This document shows positions 56,032 to 64,000 of a stretch of 64,000 nt of DNA, one piece after another; position 1 is the stretch's first letter; each line of letters begins with the position of its first letter. Under the pieces are notes generated by a model, which saw nothing but the letters and a program-made list of their open reading frames with translations, ran no database searches and had not been told where the DNA came from. Source of the DNA: Rhodobacteraceae bacterium Alg231-30 (GTDB lineage: Bacteria > Pseudomonadota > Alphaproteobacteria > Rhodobacterales > Rhodobacteraceae); the NCBI GenBank assembly GCA_900143615.1, contig FREU01000003.1, positions 124,001-188,000 on the forward strand. The letters run 5' to 3'. Position numbers and translations under genes: made by a program.

Positions 56032-56724
56032 TTGGGACGGATTGTCTTTCACATTGGTACCCACAAAACCGGATCGTCATCTTTTCAGAAAAGCCTTGAG
56101 CGGAACAGAAGAGCGTTGCTTGCGCATGGAGTGCGTCCAATACTGGCTCGGAGATTTCGAGATGGACGTGGCGTTCCAGGAAAACAAGCAAACCATGAAC
56201 AATTGGCAAATTTTTTGATGCGCTCTGAAGTCAAATCTAGCGCTCGGATAACTGGTCGCGTACCGGATTTGACGGAAATGGCACGTGTTAAGAAATTGGA
56301 AGCACTGGCACAGAGGCTAGAGGGCTATAGCGAACAAACTCTAATTATTTCGTCCGAAGCGCTTTGTTTCCTTAGAACGACCAGAGAATATGAACTACTG
56401 TTTCGGTTCATTGAACGTATTGGCAGGGATGTGCAAACCCTTTTGGTTTTCCGCAACAACCAAGATTGGCGGGAAAGCTGGAGAAATCAATTGACCAAGA
56501 AGCACAGTTCTATCTTTGAGGCTGTGTCCGCCGAAGAAAAGAACGTAAGTATTTTGGGAGAGTGGTACTTCAACAAAGCCGCAATTCGTGATTTTTGGAA
56601 GCCTTTCAATTTATTGGAATTTGACTACGACGAGCACCAAAACATTGTAGACGCTCTGTACAACGGTATGGGTATTTCGACGGACACCTTGGAAACGAAT
56701 ATTTTCGTCAACCGACAAAAATAA
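56032..56724 (+). CDS. Sulfotransferase-like P-loop protein
   Basis: A 230-residue protein opening with FHIGTHKTGSSSFQKSL, the PAPS-binding loop of sulfotransferases (5'-PSB-like). A later segment, VQTLLVFRNNQDWRESWRNQL, resembles the 3'-phosphate-binding region with conserved Arg. Expected activity is transfer of a sulfate group to a sugar or other acceptor. The start is TTG 56032 with GGAG upstream, since no in-frame ATG lies before the P-loop. It is AT-richer than neighbours and sits in a gene-poor stretch, which suggests transfer. No glycan cluster is nearby. A terminator follows. Confidence 0.7.
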   Translation: MGRIVFHIGTHKTGSSSFQKSLERNRRALLAHGVRPILARRFRDGRGVPGKQANHEQLANFLMRSEVKSSARITGRVPDLTEMARVKKLEALAQRLEGYSEQTLIISSEALCFLRTTREYELLFRFIERIGRDVQTLLVFRNNQDWRESWRNQLTKKHSSIFEAVSAEEKNVSILGEWYFNKAAIRDFWKPFNLLEFDYDEHQNIVDALYNGMGISTDTLETNIFVNRQK

Positions 56725-56787
56725 AAGAACTTTGCACACAGGTTTCCCTCTGTACAATAGAGCACAACTACCCGTGCAGTGAGGCCA

Positions 56788-56818
56788 GCGACCAAAATGT
56801 TGGTCGCACATTTCTTCT
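56788..56818 (+). terminator. Intrinsic terminator after the sulfotransferase-like gene
   Basis: 8-bp stem GCGACCAA/TTGGTCGC (56788-56795 with 56800-56807), 4-nt loop, T-rich tail. 64 bp past the stop. Confidence 0.75.
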
Positions 56819-57408
56819 TGTGATATCGAGAGCAAGAACTGGTTATTCAGGAGGTCTATTGCTGTTGGTAGTTTGCAATTAGCAACCCCACCCCTTTTCG
56901 GTTACTTCGATCAAGGGTGAGCGGATTGATCTGCAACAGACCAGCTCAATCCATTGACGCGAAGTCTAAAATGATCTCCGTCCGCGCCGATCAACAAACG
57001 AGCGAAACCGCAGCACATGCAAGTGGGTCGCCCGTAAAGCGGACGTCGCCAAAAAAAACTCCAACGGAGGTAAAACGCAATTGAAAGACCTCTAGATGAT
57101 CGTCGTGAAGGGCGGTTTTGTCCGCAAAGCTCACGCCCACTCTCGCTCGTGAACGCATATGTTTAGTAATTGGCAAATCTTAGATTTGGCAACGCCCACT
57201 GGCCGACAGGGTCTTGCGCTGCCAGAACCCGGGAGGTGAACCGCCCCCCTCACAACAGAGGTTTGCTTCTGGCAAAACGTAGGCGCTTTGCTTGCTGCCC
57301 CGCGGTTCGGACGCGGTCGGTTTTCATTTTTACTCTAAGCCACATTGTATGCAATTCTGACGTCTACAGGCTTTAGCTCTTGGAAGCGATGAGGGGCCAC
57401 CTCCTCAA

Positions 57409-57444
57409 AAAAAGAGCAGCGCGGCGGAACCGGCTGCTCTTTTT
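57409..57444 (-). terminator. Intrinsic terminator after gyrA
   Basis: 12-bp A/T-ended stem AAAAAGAGCAGC / GCTGCTCTTTTT (57409-57420 with 57433-57444), with a U-run on the minus strand. 22 bp past the gyrA stop. Confidence 0.9.
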
Positions 57445-57466
57445 GGTTTGGTTTGGGGTGACGGGA

Positions 57467-60205
57467 TCAGCTTTCGCCGGTGTCCTCGTCGTCTTCCTGT
57501 TCGGCGATCCAGGCCACGGAGACCACTTCCTCGCCTTTGCCTGTGTTAAATACCCGTACACCACCGGCAGAGCGGGAGCGGAACGAGATACCATCGACAG
57601 GTACGCGGATCGACTGTCCCTTGGAGGTGGCCAGCATGATCTGATCGCCCATCTCCACAGGGAAGGAAGCCACCAGTTCACCACCGCGCATGGCTTTGTC
57701 CATGGCGGCCACACCTTGGCCGCCGCGACCGCGCACAGGGTAGTCATGGCTGGAGCTGAGCTTGCCTGCACCACCGGAAGAGATGGTGAGGATCAGGTTC
57801 TCGGCAGCGGACATTTCTGCGTAGCGCTCTTGGGTCATTTCGCCAACCGGAGCGGCGTCCTCATCTGTTTCCGCATCATCCGCAAGTCCCGCAACAGCGC
57901 GGCGCATTTTCAGATATGCCGCCCGCTCGTCGCTTTCTGCTTTGAAGTGGCGAATGATCGACATTGAAACAACGTGATCATCCCCATTGAGGCGAATGCC
58001 GCGCACCCCAACCGACGCACGACTGTTAAAGACGCGTACTTCGGTGGTTGGAAAGCGGATCGCGCGACCCGAATTGGTCACCAGCATCACATCGTCATCG
58101 TCCGAACAGATGCGTGCGTTGATCAGCTTGGTTTCTGCGTGATCGTCTTCGAACTTCATCGCGATCTTGCCGTTGGACTTCACTTTGGTGAAGTCTGACA
58201 GTCGGTTACGGCGCACTGTTCCAGCGGAGGTTGCAAAGACGATTTGCAGGTCTTCCCATTCATCTTCGGGACGGTCGACTGGCATGATCGCCGCGATAGA
58301 CACGCCCTGTGGGATCGGCAGGATGTTGACGATGGCCTTGCCTTTGGAGGTGCGGCCCCCTTGCGGCAGACGCCATGTCTTGAGTTTATAGGCCATGCCG
58401 TCAGTGGTGAAGAACAACAGTTGGGTGTGGGTGTTGGCCACAAACAGCGTGGTGACGACATCTTCTTCTTTGGTCTGCATACCCGAGAGGCCTTTGCCGC
58501 CGCGTTTCTGCGCGCGGAAATCAGCCAGAGGTGTGCGTTTGATGTAGCCGCCAGAGGTGACGGTCACGACCATGTCTTCACGTTCGATCAGGTCTTCGTC
58601 TTCCATGTCGCCCGACCAGTCGACGATGGTGGTGCGACGGGGCACGGCGAACTGTTCACGCACTTCGGTAACTTCTTGTGCAATGATACCCATGATGCGT
58701 TCGCGAGATGAGAGAATATCGAGGTATTCCTTAATCTTACCTGCTAGAACTTCAAGTTCGTCGGTGACTTCGCTGACGCCCAGTTGAGTGAGGCGTTGCA
58801 GACGCAACTCGAGGATTGCACGGGCCTGAACTTCGGTCAGGTTATAGGTGCCATCGTCGTTCATTTTGCTGAGCGGATCGTCGATCAGGCGCAAATAGCT
58901 TTCAATCGAAGCCGCAGGCCAGCGGCGAGTCATCAATTTGACGCGTGCCTCGGCCGCATCGGCAGAAGATCGAATGGTGGCCACAACTTCGTCGACATTG
59001 CTAACTGCGACCGCCAGACCACATAGGATATGGCTGCGTTCGCGAGCTTTGCGCAATTCAAACGCGGTGCGGCGGGCAACAACTTCTTCGCGAAAGCCAA
59101 TGAAAGAGGTCAGGAAACGGCGCAGCGTGAGCTGCTCGGGGCGCCCGCCATTGAGCGCCAGCATGTTACAGCCAAAATAGGTTTGCATCGGTGTGAAGCG
59201 GAACAACTGGTTGAGCACAACCTCGGCTGTTGCGTCGCGTTTCAGCTCGACAACAACACGCACACCATTGCGGTCAGACTCATCCTGAACATGCGAAATG
59301 CCTTCGATCCGTTTGTCACGGGCTGCTTCGGCGATCCGCTCGATCATAGTGGCCTTGTTCACCTGATAGGGGATTTCGTCGATGATAATGGCAAAGCGGT
59401 CCTTGCGGATTTCCTCGACACGGGTTTTGGAGCGGATGATGACGCTGCCACGGCCCTCTAGATAGGCTTTGCGCGCGCCGGAGCGGCCCAACAGAATACC
59501 GCCAGTGGGAAAATCGGGTCCAGGCACGTAGTCAATCAGCTCTTCGCTGGTTAGGTCCGGATTTTCAATCAGCGCCAGTGTGGCATCGCAAACCTCGCCC
59601 AAGTTGTGGGGCGGAATGTTGGTCGCCATACCCACCGCAATACCGCCAGCGCCGTTGACCAACATGTTTGGAAAACGCGCAGGCAGAACCGTGGGCTCTT
59701 TGTCTTTGCCGTCATAGTTGTCTTGGAAATCGACGGTGTCTTTTTCGATATCGGCCAACACAAAGGCAGACGGTTTGTCCATGCGCACTTCGGTATACCG
59801 CATGGCGGCGGCGTTATCGCCATCCATCGAGCCAAAGTTACCCTGACCGTCCAAAAGAGGCAGAGACATCGAGAAATCTTGGGCCATACGCACCAAGGCG
59901 TCATAGATCGCGCTGTCGCCGTGAGGGTGGTATTTACCCATGACGTCGCCGACTGCACGCGCGGATTTCCGGTAAGGTTTGTCATGGCTGTTTCCGGATT
60001 CATGCATCGCATACAAAATGCGGCGATGGACCGGTTTGAGGCCGTCGCGAAGGTCAGGAATAGCACGGCTGACGATCACGCTCATCGCGTAATCGAGGTA
60101 AGACGTGCTCATCTCTTCTTCGATGGAGACCGAGGGACCCTCGTGAACCATGCGTTCGCGAGGGATTTCTTCTTCGTTATCAGGGGTTTCTGGCGTGTCG
60201 CTCAA
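57467..60205 (-). CDS. gyrA: DNA gyrase subunit A
   Basis: Type IIA topoisomerase subunit that cuts and rejoins DNA to introduce negative supercoils with GyrB. It is 912 aa. The breakage-reunion domain has [28 protein letters not shown] and the catalytic Tyr137 in [11 protein letters not shown]. The quinolone region is [11 protein letters not shown], with Ser98 and Asp102 at the positions of E. coli Ser83 and Asp87, i.e. wild type. A GyrA box of QKRGGKG (within [13 protein letters not shown]) marks it as gyrase rather than topoisomerase IV ParC. A terminator follows. Confidence 0.97.
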   Translation of the reverse strand: MSDTPETPDNEEEIPRERMVHEGPSVSIEEEMSTSYLDYAMSVIVSRAIPDLRDGLKPVHRRILYAMHESGNSHDKPYRKSARAVGDVMGKYHPHGDSAIYDALVRMAQDFSMSLPLLDGQGNFGSMDGDNAAAMRYTEVRMDKPSAFVLADIEKDTVDFQDNYDGKDKEPTVLPARFPNMLVNGAGGIAVGMATNIPPHNLGEVCDATLALIENPDLTSEELIDYVPGPDFPTGGILLGRSGARKAYLEGRGSVIIRSKTRVEEIRKDRFAIIIDEIPYQVNKATMIERIAEAARDKRIEGISHVQDESDRNGVRVVVELKRDATAEVVLNQLFRFTPMQTYFGCNMLALNGGRPEQLTLRRFLTSFIGFREEVVARRTAFELRKARERSHILCGLAVAVSNVDEVVATIRSSADAAEARVKLMTRRWPAASIESYLRLIDDPLSKMNDDGTYNLTEVQARAILELRLQRLTQLGVSEVTDELEVLAGKIKEYLDILSSRERIMGIIAQEVTEVREQFAVPRRTTIVDWSGDMEDEDLIEREDMVVTVTSGGYIKRTPLADFRAQKRGGKGLSGMQTKEEDVVTTLFVANTHTQLLFFTTDGMAYKLKTWRLPQGGRTSKGKAIVNILPIPQGVSIAAIMPVDRPEDEWEDLQIVFATSAGTVRRNRLSDFTKVKSNGKIAMKFEDDHAETKLINARICSDDDDVMLVTNSGRAIRFPTTEVRVFNSRASVGVRGIRLNGDDHVVSMSIIRHFKAESDERAAYLKMRRAVAGLADDAETDEDAAPVGEMTQERYAEMSAAENLILTISSGGAGKLSSSHDYPVRGRGGQGVAAMDKAMRGGELVASFPVEMGDQIMLATSKGQSIRVPVDGISFRSRSAGGVRVFNTGKGEEVVSVAWIAEQEDDEDTGES

Positions 60206-60400
60206 GTCCTGTGCTCGCTTCTGTCTGGCGTCAATTTATTGTTGAAATTCTTATATCAGAGCGATGACATCGGGCGCAATGGGCGTGAGCATTTCTTGCG
60301 GTTTCTATGTGAAAAATAGCGGTGTTTTTCGATCGAAAATCATTAGGTGCGACGGGTTTGACGTGGTTTACTCACGGCAGGTAATATGCGGGAGAAGAGT

Positions 60401-61096
60401 ATGAAGCGGGTTATAGGCTGCCTTTTGGCTGCGACGGTTTTGGCAACACCTGTTGGAGCGGAAAATCTATGGGACAAGGTCAAAAAAGGGGCTGAAGACA
60501 CCGGAAAGGCGATTGGCGAGGGAGCCGAAGCGGTGGGTGGCGCAATTGGCAAGGGAGCTGATGCGGTGGCAGACAGCGTTTCGTCGACCGGAGAGTTGCT
60601 GTCTAACGAAGCGACACCGGAAGAGACACGCGCCCGGCTGGATGCGATGGCAGAGGAAATCCTGCAGAGGTTGTTGGCAGAGAACCCTCAGGCGGCGGAG
60701 ATTTATGCGCAGAGTTCGGGATATGCGGCGTTTGATAGCCGCAAGGTCAGTGTGTTTCCGGTGAGCGCGGGCTATGGGCGCGGCGTGGCTGTGTCTGCGG
60801 ATGGCGCGCGGACCTATATGAACATGGGCACAGGTGGTGTTGGTGCGGCTTTGGGGATCGGCGGTTTTGAAACGCAGTTTGTGATCCTGTTTGAAAGCCC
60901 TGCCTATTTTGAGGATTTTGTCCTCAACGGTTATGACGCAACGGCTGAGGCCGGGTCGATGGAAGGCGAAAGCAGTTCAAATCAAACGGTGCGATTTGTG
61001 AATGGGCGCTCGTTCTTTGTATTGTCCAAAAAAGGCTGGCGTGTGAACGCAGGTGCTGAGGGCACGAAGTATTGGAAGTCGCCTGAGTTGAATTAA
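60401..61096 (+). CDS. Secreted SYLF/Ysc84-like protein
   Basis: A 231-residue protein with a signal peptide (MKRVIGCLLAATVLATPVGA, cleavage about residue 20). An amphipathic Gly/Ala/Glu-rich helix follows (GAEDTGKAIGEGAEAVGGAIGKGADAV). The C-terminal domain (about 90-230) resembles SYLF (Ysc84) lipid-binding proteins: SVFPVSAGYGRGVAVSADG, MGTGGVGAALGIGGFETQFVILFE. It is likely periplasmic and may bind lipids; that is inference from the fold. GGAGAAG is 4 bases before ATG 60401. Convergent with the radical SAM gene. Confidence 0.75.
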   Translation: MKRVIGCLLAATVLATPVGAENLWDKVKKGAEDTGKAIGEGAEAVGGAIGKGADAVADSVSSTGELLSNEATPEETRARLDAMAEEILQRLLAENPQAAEIYAQSSGYAAFDSRKVSVFPVSAGYGRGVAVSADGARTYMNMGTGGVGAALGIGGFETQFVILFESPAYFEDFVLNGYDATAEAGSMEGESSSNQTVRFVNGRSFFVLSKKGWRVNAGAEGTKYWKSPELN

Positions 61097-61101
61097 GGTT
61101 T

Positions 61102-62043
61102 CTAGGCGGAGCAGGACGCGCCACCCAAGACGCAGAATTTGGCGCAGTGTCGGTGGTTGAGTTGCACAGAGGACTCGGCGTCCTGCAGCGTTGGTCCGAG
61201 ATCGAACTCGGGCTCATAGGGCAGAAGTGTGCAGGCAATCACCGAGGGTGCGTCTGAGCCTTTGTGGCGTACCACCATGCGCGAGGTGGCACACATCACG
61301 TCGTTGGGAGATTTATTCAAGATGCCCCAACAGTCCGTGGTGATTTCTGGCACTTCTGTTGTGTCATCCATTTCTGGAAAAAGAACTGTTTCAGATGGGC
61401 TTAGCGCATCGATATTAAAGTTGTTTTCTGCAAAAAAATCCGCATATCCCTGACGCGCCTCTGGTTCGCTTTCGCCCCAGACTGTGCGTCCGGCGATGGT
61501 CATTTTGATGCCGGTGTCGCGCAGCCATTGCATGCCTGTGAGCGTGCGATCAAAGCTGTGCGTGCCGCGTTCTTTGTCGTGCAGCTCAGCCCCCCAGTGA
61601 TCGACCGAGATGCGCAGGGTAAGCTTGTCGCCATATTGCGCCTGAAGCGCTTGCAGGCCGTCTTTGATGCGCGGACGCATCATTGGCTGCATGGCGTTGG
61701 TTAGGATGAGAACGTCAAATCCACGTTCCAACGCGCTTTGCGTCATCTCAAGGATCTGCGGGTTCATGAAAGGCTCACCACCTGTGAAGCCAATTTCACG
61801 CACGGCCCAGTTGCGTGCGTCCAGTTGGTCCAGATAGTCTCTGACCTCATCTGCGGTGATGTAAAGCAGGGCGTCGTTGGTCGGCGAGCTGAGAATATAG
61901 CAGTTCTCACACTCGATATTGCAGAGTGTGCCGGTATTGAACCAAAGGGTTTGCGGGTCACTTAGCGCGACGTGCGCGCGTGTCTCGCCCTTGGCTGTGA
62001 TCAGCGGATCCTGAAATTTCTGAAGCTCGGAAGTGTCTTTCAT
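61102..62043 (-). CDS. Radical SAM protein with Cys-rich C-terminus
   Basis: A 313-residue enzyme of unknown substrate. The S-adenosylmethionine iron-sulfur motif is CX3CX2C (Cys41, Cys45, Cys48 in LCNIECENCYILS), followed by IGFTGGEPFMNP and the SVDHWGAELHD segment. The C-terminal ~100 residues hold further cysteines (DCWG, MCAT, ACTL, HCAKFCVLGGASCSA), which suggests an auxiliary [4Fe-4S] cluster of SPASM or twitch type. Start is ATG 62043; the longer frame to 62214 crosses the zwf promoter. No substrate peptide gene was found next to it. Confidence 0.82.
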   Translation of the reverse strand: MKDTSELQKFQDPLITAKGETRAHVALSDPQTLWFNTGTLCNIECENCYILSSPTNDALLYITADEVRDYLDQLDARNWAVREIGFTGGEPFMNPQILEMTQSALERGFDVLILTNAMQPMMRPRIKDGLQALQAQYGDKLTLRISVDHWGAELHDKERGTHSFDRTLTGMQWLRDTGIKMTIAGRTVWGESEPEARQGYADFFAENNFNIDALSPSETVLFPEMDDTTEVPEITTDCWGILNKSPNDVMCATSRMVVRHKGSDAPSVIACTLLPYEPEFDLGPTLQDAESSVQLNHRHCAKFCVLGGASCSA

Positions 62044-62168
62044 GGCCCTGTCGCATATTTTTGTTTTCTGGTGGTATACGAATTGTTTAGATCGGGGAAC
62101 CAAAGAGAATACGTCTGACAGAGTTGTGATGCGCGCTTGAGCCTGTAGACTGATGATGATAGGCGTTT

Positions 62169-62182
62169 CGTTAGCGCTAACG
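62169..62182. promoter_or_regulatory. Candidate operator upstream of zwf
   Basis: Perfect 14-bp palindrome CGTTAGCGCTAACG, with a GCGC centre typical of LacI-family operators, 31 bp before the zwf ATG. It lies between zwf and the divergent radical SAM gene. The regulator is not in the window. Confidence 0.6.
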
Positions 62183-62213
62183 TATTTTGAGTGATCACAT
62201 AGGACTTGCAGCA

Positions 62214-63662
62214 ATGGTGTCGCGTATCATTCCGGTAAATGAGTTTGATCTTGTTGTGTTTGGCGGCACGGGGGATCTTGCAAAACGCAAAATACTGCCT
62301 GCGCTGTTTAAGCGATTTTGTGATGGGCAGATCCCTGAAGGATCCAGAATAGTAGGTGCTGCGCGCTCGGCACACACATTGGACGCTTATCGCGATCTTG
62401 TGGCGGAGGCGCTGAGTGAATTCGCGAAAGAACTCGCGCGCGACCAAGATGCGCTACGCGCGTTTTGCGAGATTGTGCATTATGTGGCGATTGATGCGCG
62501 AGGTGAGGGCGGTTGGGCTGATCTGGCGGGGCTTTTGAAAAACGAGGTGCGCGCCTTTTATTTCTCGGTTGGACCGGGGTTGTTTTCCGATTTGGCGGAA
62601 CGATTGCATTTGCATGGGCTGACCAATGAGCAAACCCGTGTGGTGGTGGAAAAACCCTTTGGGCATGACCTTGAGACTGCGCAGGCGCTCAATCATGAAT
62701 TAGCGCAGCATTTTGACGAGAGTCAGATTTACCGGATTGATCACTATCTGGGCAAAGAAACCGTGCAGAACCTGATGGCGGTGCGCTTTGGCAATATCTT
62801 GTTTGAGCCGCTCTGGAATGCCCAATACGTGGATCATATACAGATCACGGTCGCGGAAACCGTCGGAGTTGGCGGGCGTGGAGAGTATTACGAAAAATCC
62901 GGTGCAATGCGCGATATGGTGCAAAACCATTTGATGCAGCTGTTGTGTTTGATCGCGATGGAGCCACCGTCCAAGTTTGATCCTGATGCCGTGCGGGATG
63001 AAAAGCTCAAGGTGATCCGTGCGCTTGATAGCGTGCAGCCGCATCATATCGTGCGAGGCCAGTATACGGCGGCAGATGGTGAAGCCAGCTATCGCGAAGA
63101 CGTGGATAACCCTCGTTCAAAAACCGAGAGTTTTGTGGCGCTCAAGTGTCAGGTCAATAACTGGCGATGGGCGGGCACACCGTTTTATTTACGCACCGGT
63201 AAGCGGTTGAGTGATCGCGACACAGAAATCCGCGTTGTGTTCAAAGACACGCCGCATTCGATTTTTGGACCCGAAGCGGGGCAGCATCACAATGAGTTGG
63301 CTATTCAATTGCAACCGGATGAAGGCATTACGCTGAAGGTGACCATCAAAGAACCTGGTCCCGGAGGCATGCGTCTGATTGATGTGCCGCTGGACATGAG
63401 TTTTGCCGAGGCTTTGGGGCCGACAGTGGAGACACCTGACGCCTATGAGCGGCTGATTATGGATGTCATCCGCGGCAATCAGACCTTGTTTATGCGCAAT
63501 GACGAAGTTGAGGCCGCTTGGGCGTGGACCGATCCGATTATACGCGGCTGGGAGGCGCGCGGGGATGTGCCCAAGCCTTATGATGCGTTTTCAACGGGGC
63601 CGGATGATGCCGCCATGATGATGAGCCGTGACCAGCGGCACTGGAGAGGACTGGGCAAGTGA
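62214..63662 (+). CDS. zwf: Glucose-6-phosphate 1-dehydrogenase
   Basis: Oxidises glucose 6-phosphate to 6-phosphogluconolactone with NAD(P)+, the entry to the Entner-Doudoroff and pentose phosphate routes. It is 482 aa. The dinucleotide motif is VVFGGTGDLAKRKI (near 13-26), followed by VEKPFGHD and the signature RIDHYLGKETVQNL with the catalytic His. ATG 62214 (AGGA 9 bases upstream) is chosen over 62187. A palindromic operator candidate is just upstream. The stop overlaps pgl (GTGA). Confidence 0.95.
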   Translation: MVSRIIPVNEFDLVVFGGTGDLAKRKILPALFKRFCDGQIPEGSRIVGAARSAHTLDAYRDLVAEALSEFAKELARDQDALRAFCEIVHYVAIDARGEGGWADLAGLLKNEVRAFYFSVGPGLFSDLAERLHLHGLTNEQTRVVVEKPFGHDLETAQALNHELAQHFDESQIYRIDHYLGKETVQNLMAVRFGNILFEPLWNAQYVDHIQITVAETVGVGGRGEYYEKSGAMRDMVQNHLMQLLCLIAMEPPSKFDPDAVRDEKLKVIRALDSVQPHHIVRGQYTAADGEASYREDVDNPRSKTESFVALKCQVNNWRWAGTPFYLRTGKRLSDRDTEIRVVFKDTPHSIFGPEAGQHHNELAIQLQPDEGITLKVTIKEPGPGGMRLIDVPLDMSFAEALGPTVETPDAYERLIMDVIRGNQTLFMRNDEVEAAWAWTDPIIRGWEARGDVPKPYDAFSTGPDDAAMMMSRDQRHWRGLGK

Positions 63663-64000
63663 ATTTTAATAGTTATCCCGACGCCGAGATGATGGCGATT
63701 GATGTGGCCAATGCTTTGGCAGAAGACCTGAGCGATGCGCTGCACAACAAAGAGCGCGTGGTCCTTGCGGTGCCGGGCGGGACGACGCCGGGACCGGTGT
63801 TTGATACGCTCAGTGCTGCGGATTTGGACTGGTCGCGGGTGGATGTGATGTTGACCGATGAGCGCTGGGTGCCTGAGACACACGAGCGTTCCAACGCGGC
63901 GCTGCTAAAGTCGCGTCTGTTGGTCAATCGTGCCATGGCGGCGCGGTTCTTGCCGTTTTTTGCGCCCGATGCACAGCCCGAAGACGTTTTGGCCGAGCTT
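63659..64000 (+). CDS. pgl: 6-Phosphogluconolactonase, N-terminal part (partial)
   Basis: Hydrolyses the lactone made by Zwf to 6-phosphogluconate. The first 114 residues are visible before the window ends: LAVPGGTTPGPVFDTLS (near 40-56) and VDVMLTDERWVPETHERSN (near 63-81) are the conserved phosphosugar-binding segments. The start is GTG 63659, overlapping the zwf stop by 3 bases, so the genes are coupled. A zwf-pgl pair is the common order. Confidence 0.93.
   Translation, partial: MNFNSYPDAEMMAIDVANALAEDLSDALHNKERVVLAVPGGTTPGPVFDTLSAADLDWSRVDVMLTDERWVPETHERSNAALLKSRLLVNRAMAARFLPFFAPDAQPEDVLAEL

Larger units (their letters stand above)
56725..57466. other. Intergenic stretch with degenerate elements
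   Basis: 742 bp between the sulfotransferase-like gene and gyrA. It holds two hairpin terminators (56788-56807 and 57409-57444), an AAAGCGGACGTCG element near 57036, and a GC-rich stretch near 57240-57325 like those at 27560-27620. No gene supported. Confidence 0.55.

Noticed and set aside
55928-56218. 96-codon open frame
   Set aside because: Mostly overlaps the sulfotransferase-like gene in another frame; the latter has a P-loop.

Overview
The window is a chromosomal segment of an alphaproteobacterium, most probably a marine Roseobacter-group Rhodobacteraceae. This is inferred from the fused indolepyruvate:ferredoxin oxidoreductase, the class II (B12-dependent) ribonucleotide reductase as the nrd gene, the GTTC-N7-GTTC SOS box before lexA, the GTA-type holin/muramidase pair, the order trpG-trpD-trpC-moaC-moeA-lexA-comEC-gltX-gltA, and the moderately high GC content. 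No rRNA, CRISPR array, insertion sequence or complete prophage was seen. One tRNA (Pro, TGG) is present.

Layout. 0-9.4 kb (+): end of the indolepyruvate oxidoreductase, an acyltransferase, murI, argC, and a cytochrome c maturation set (ccmE, ccmF, ccmH) split by a muramidase-holin pair that looks like the lysis module of a gene transfer agent; then a PaaG-like enoyl-CoA isomerase. 9.4-12.8 kb (-): two small membrane-anchored RTX calcium-binding proteins around a DUF2087 gene, then a secreted YbjN-like protein. 13-15.8 kb (-): gltA and gltX. 15.9-23.5 kb: comEC (+), convergent with lexA; upstream of lexA on the minus strand lie moeA, moaC, trpC, ung, trpD and trpG, nearly all overlapping by 1-4 bases. 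23.6-33.2 kb is more accessory: divergent polysaccharide deacetylase, alpha/beta hydrolase, an AT-richer orphan membrane protein, a 55-residue secreted peptide, a Tat-exported nucleotidase, a 58-residue protein, a fatty acid desaturase, and a divergent WYL regulator/VOC pair. 33.2-38.5 kb (-): trpE, a PpiD-like foldase, an aminotransferase and gpt. 38.8-43.7 kb: amino acid permease, YafK-like L,D-transpeptidase, fabI, pdxH, a two-domain cold-shock protein, a DUF192 protein and tRNA-Pro.

44.3-55.7 kb: nrdJ behind an NrdR-box-like site and a long leader, a DUF502 membrane protein, a pseudouridine catabolic operon (ThiE-like, psuK, psuG), TfoX-like protein, trmJ, ctaA and an M32 carboxypeptidase. 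55.7-57.4 kb is a gene-poor stretch with one sulfotransferase-like gene. 57.4-64 kb: gyrA (-), a SYLF-like secreted protein (+), a Cys-rich radical SAM protein (-), then zwf and the start of pgl (+) behind a perfect 14-bp palindrome.

Most of the window is housekeeping DNA. The parts that merit attention are the GTA-like lysis pair inside the ccm locus, the two anchored RTX proteins, the secreted micro-peptide, the ThiE-like protein that has lost canonical thiamine-synthase residues, the radical SAM protein, and four candidate operators (lexA, zwf, WYL/VOC, nrdJ). I did not find a convincing wholly new multi-gene system.
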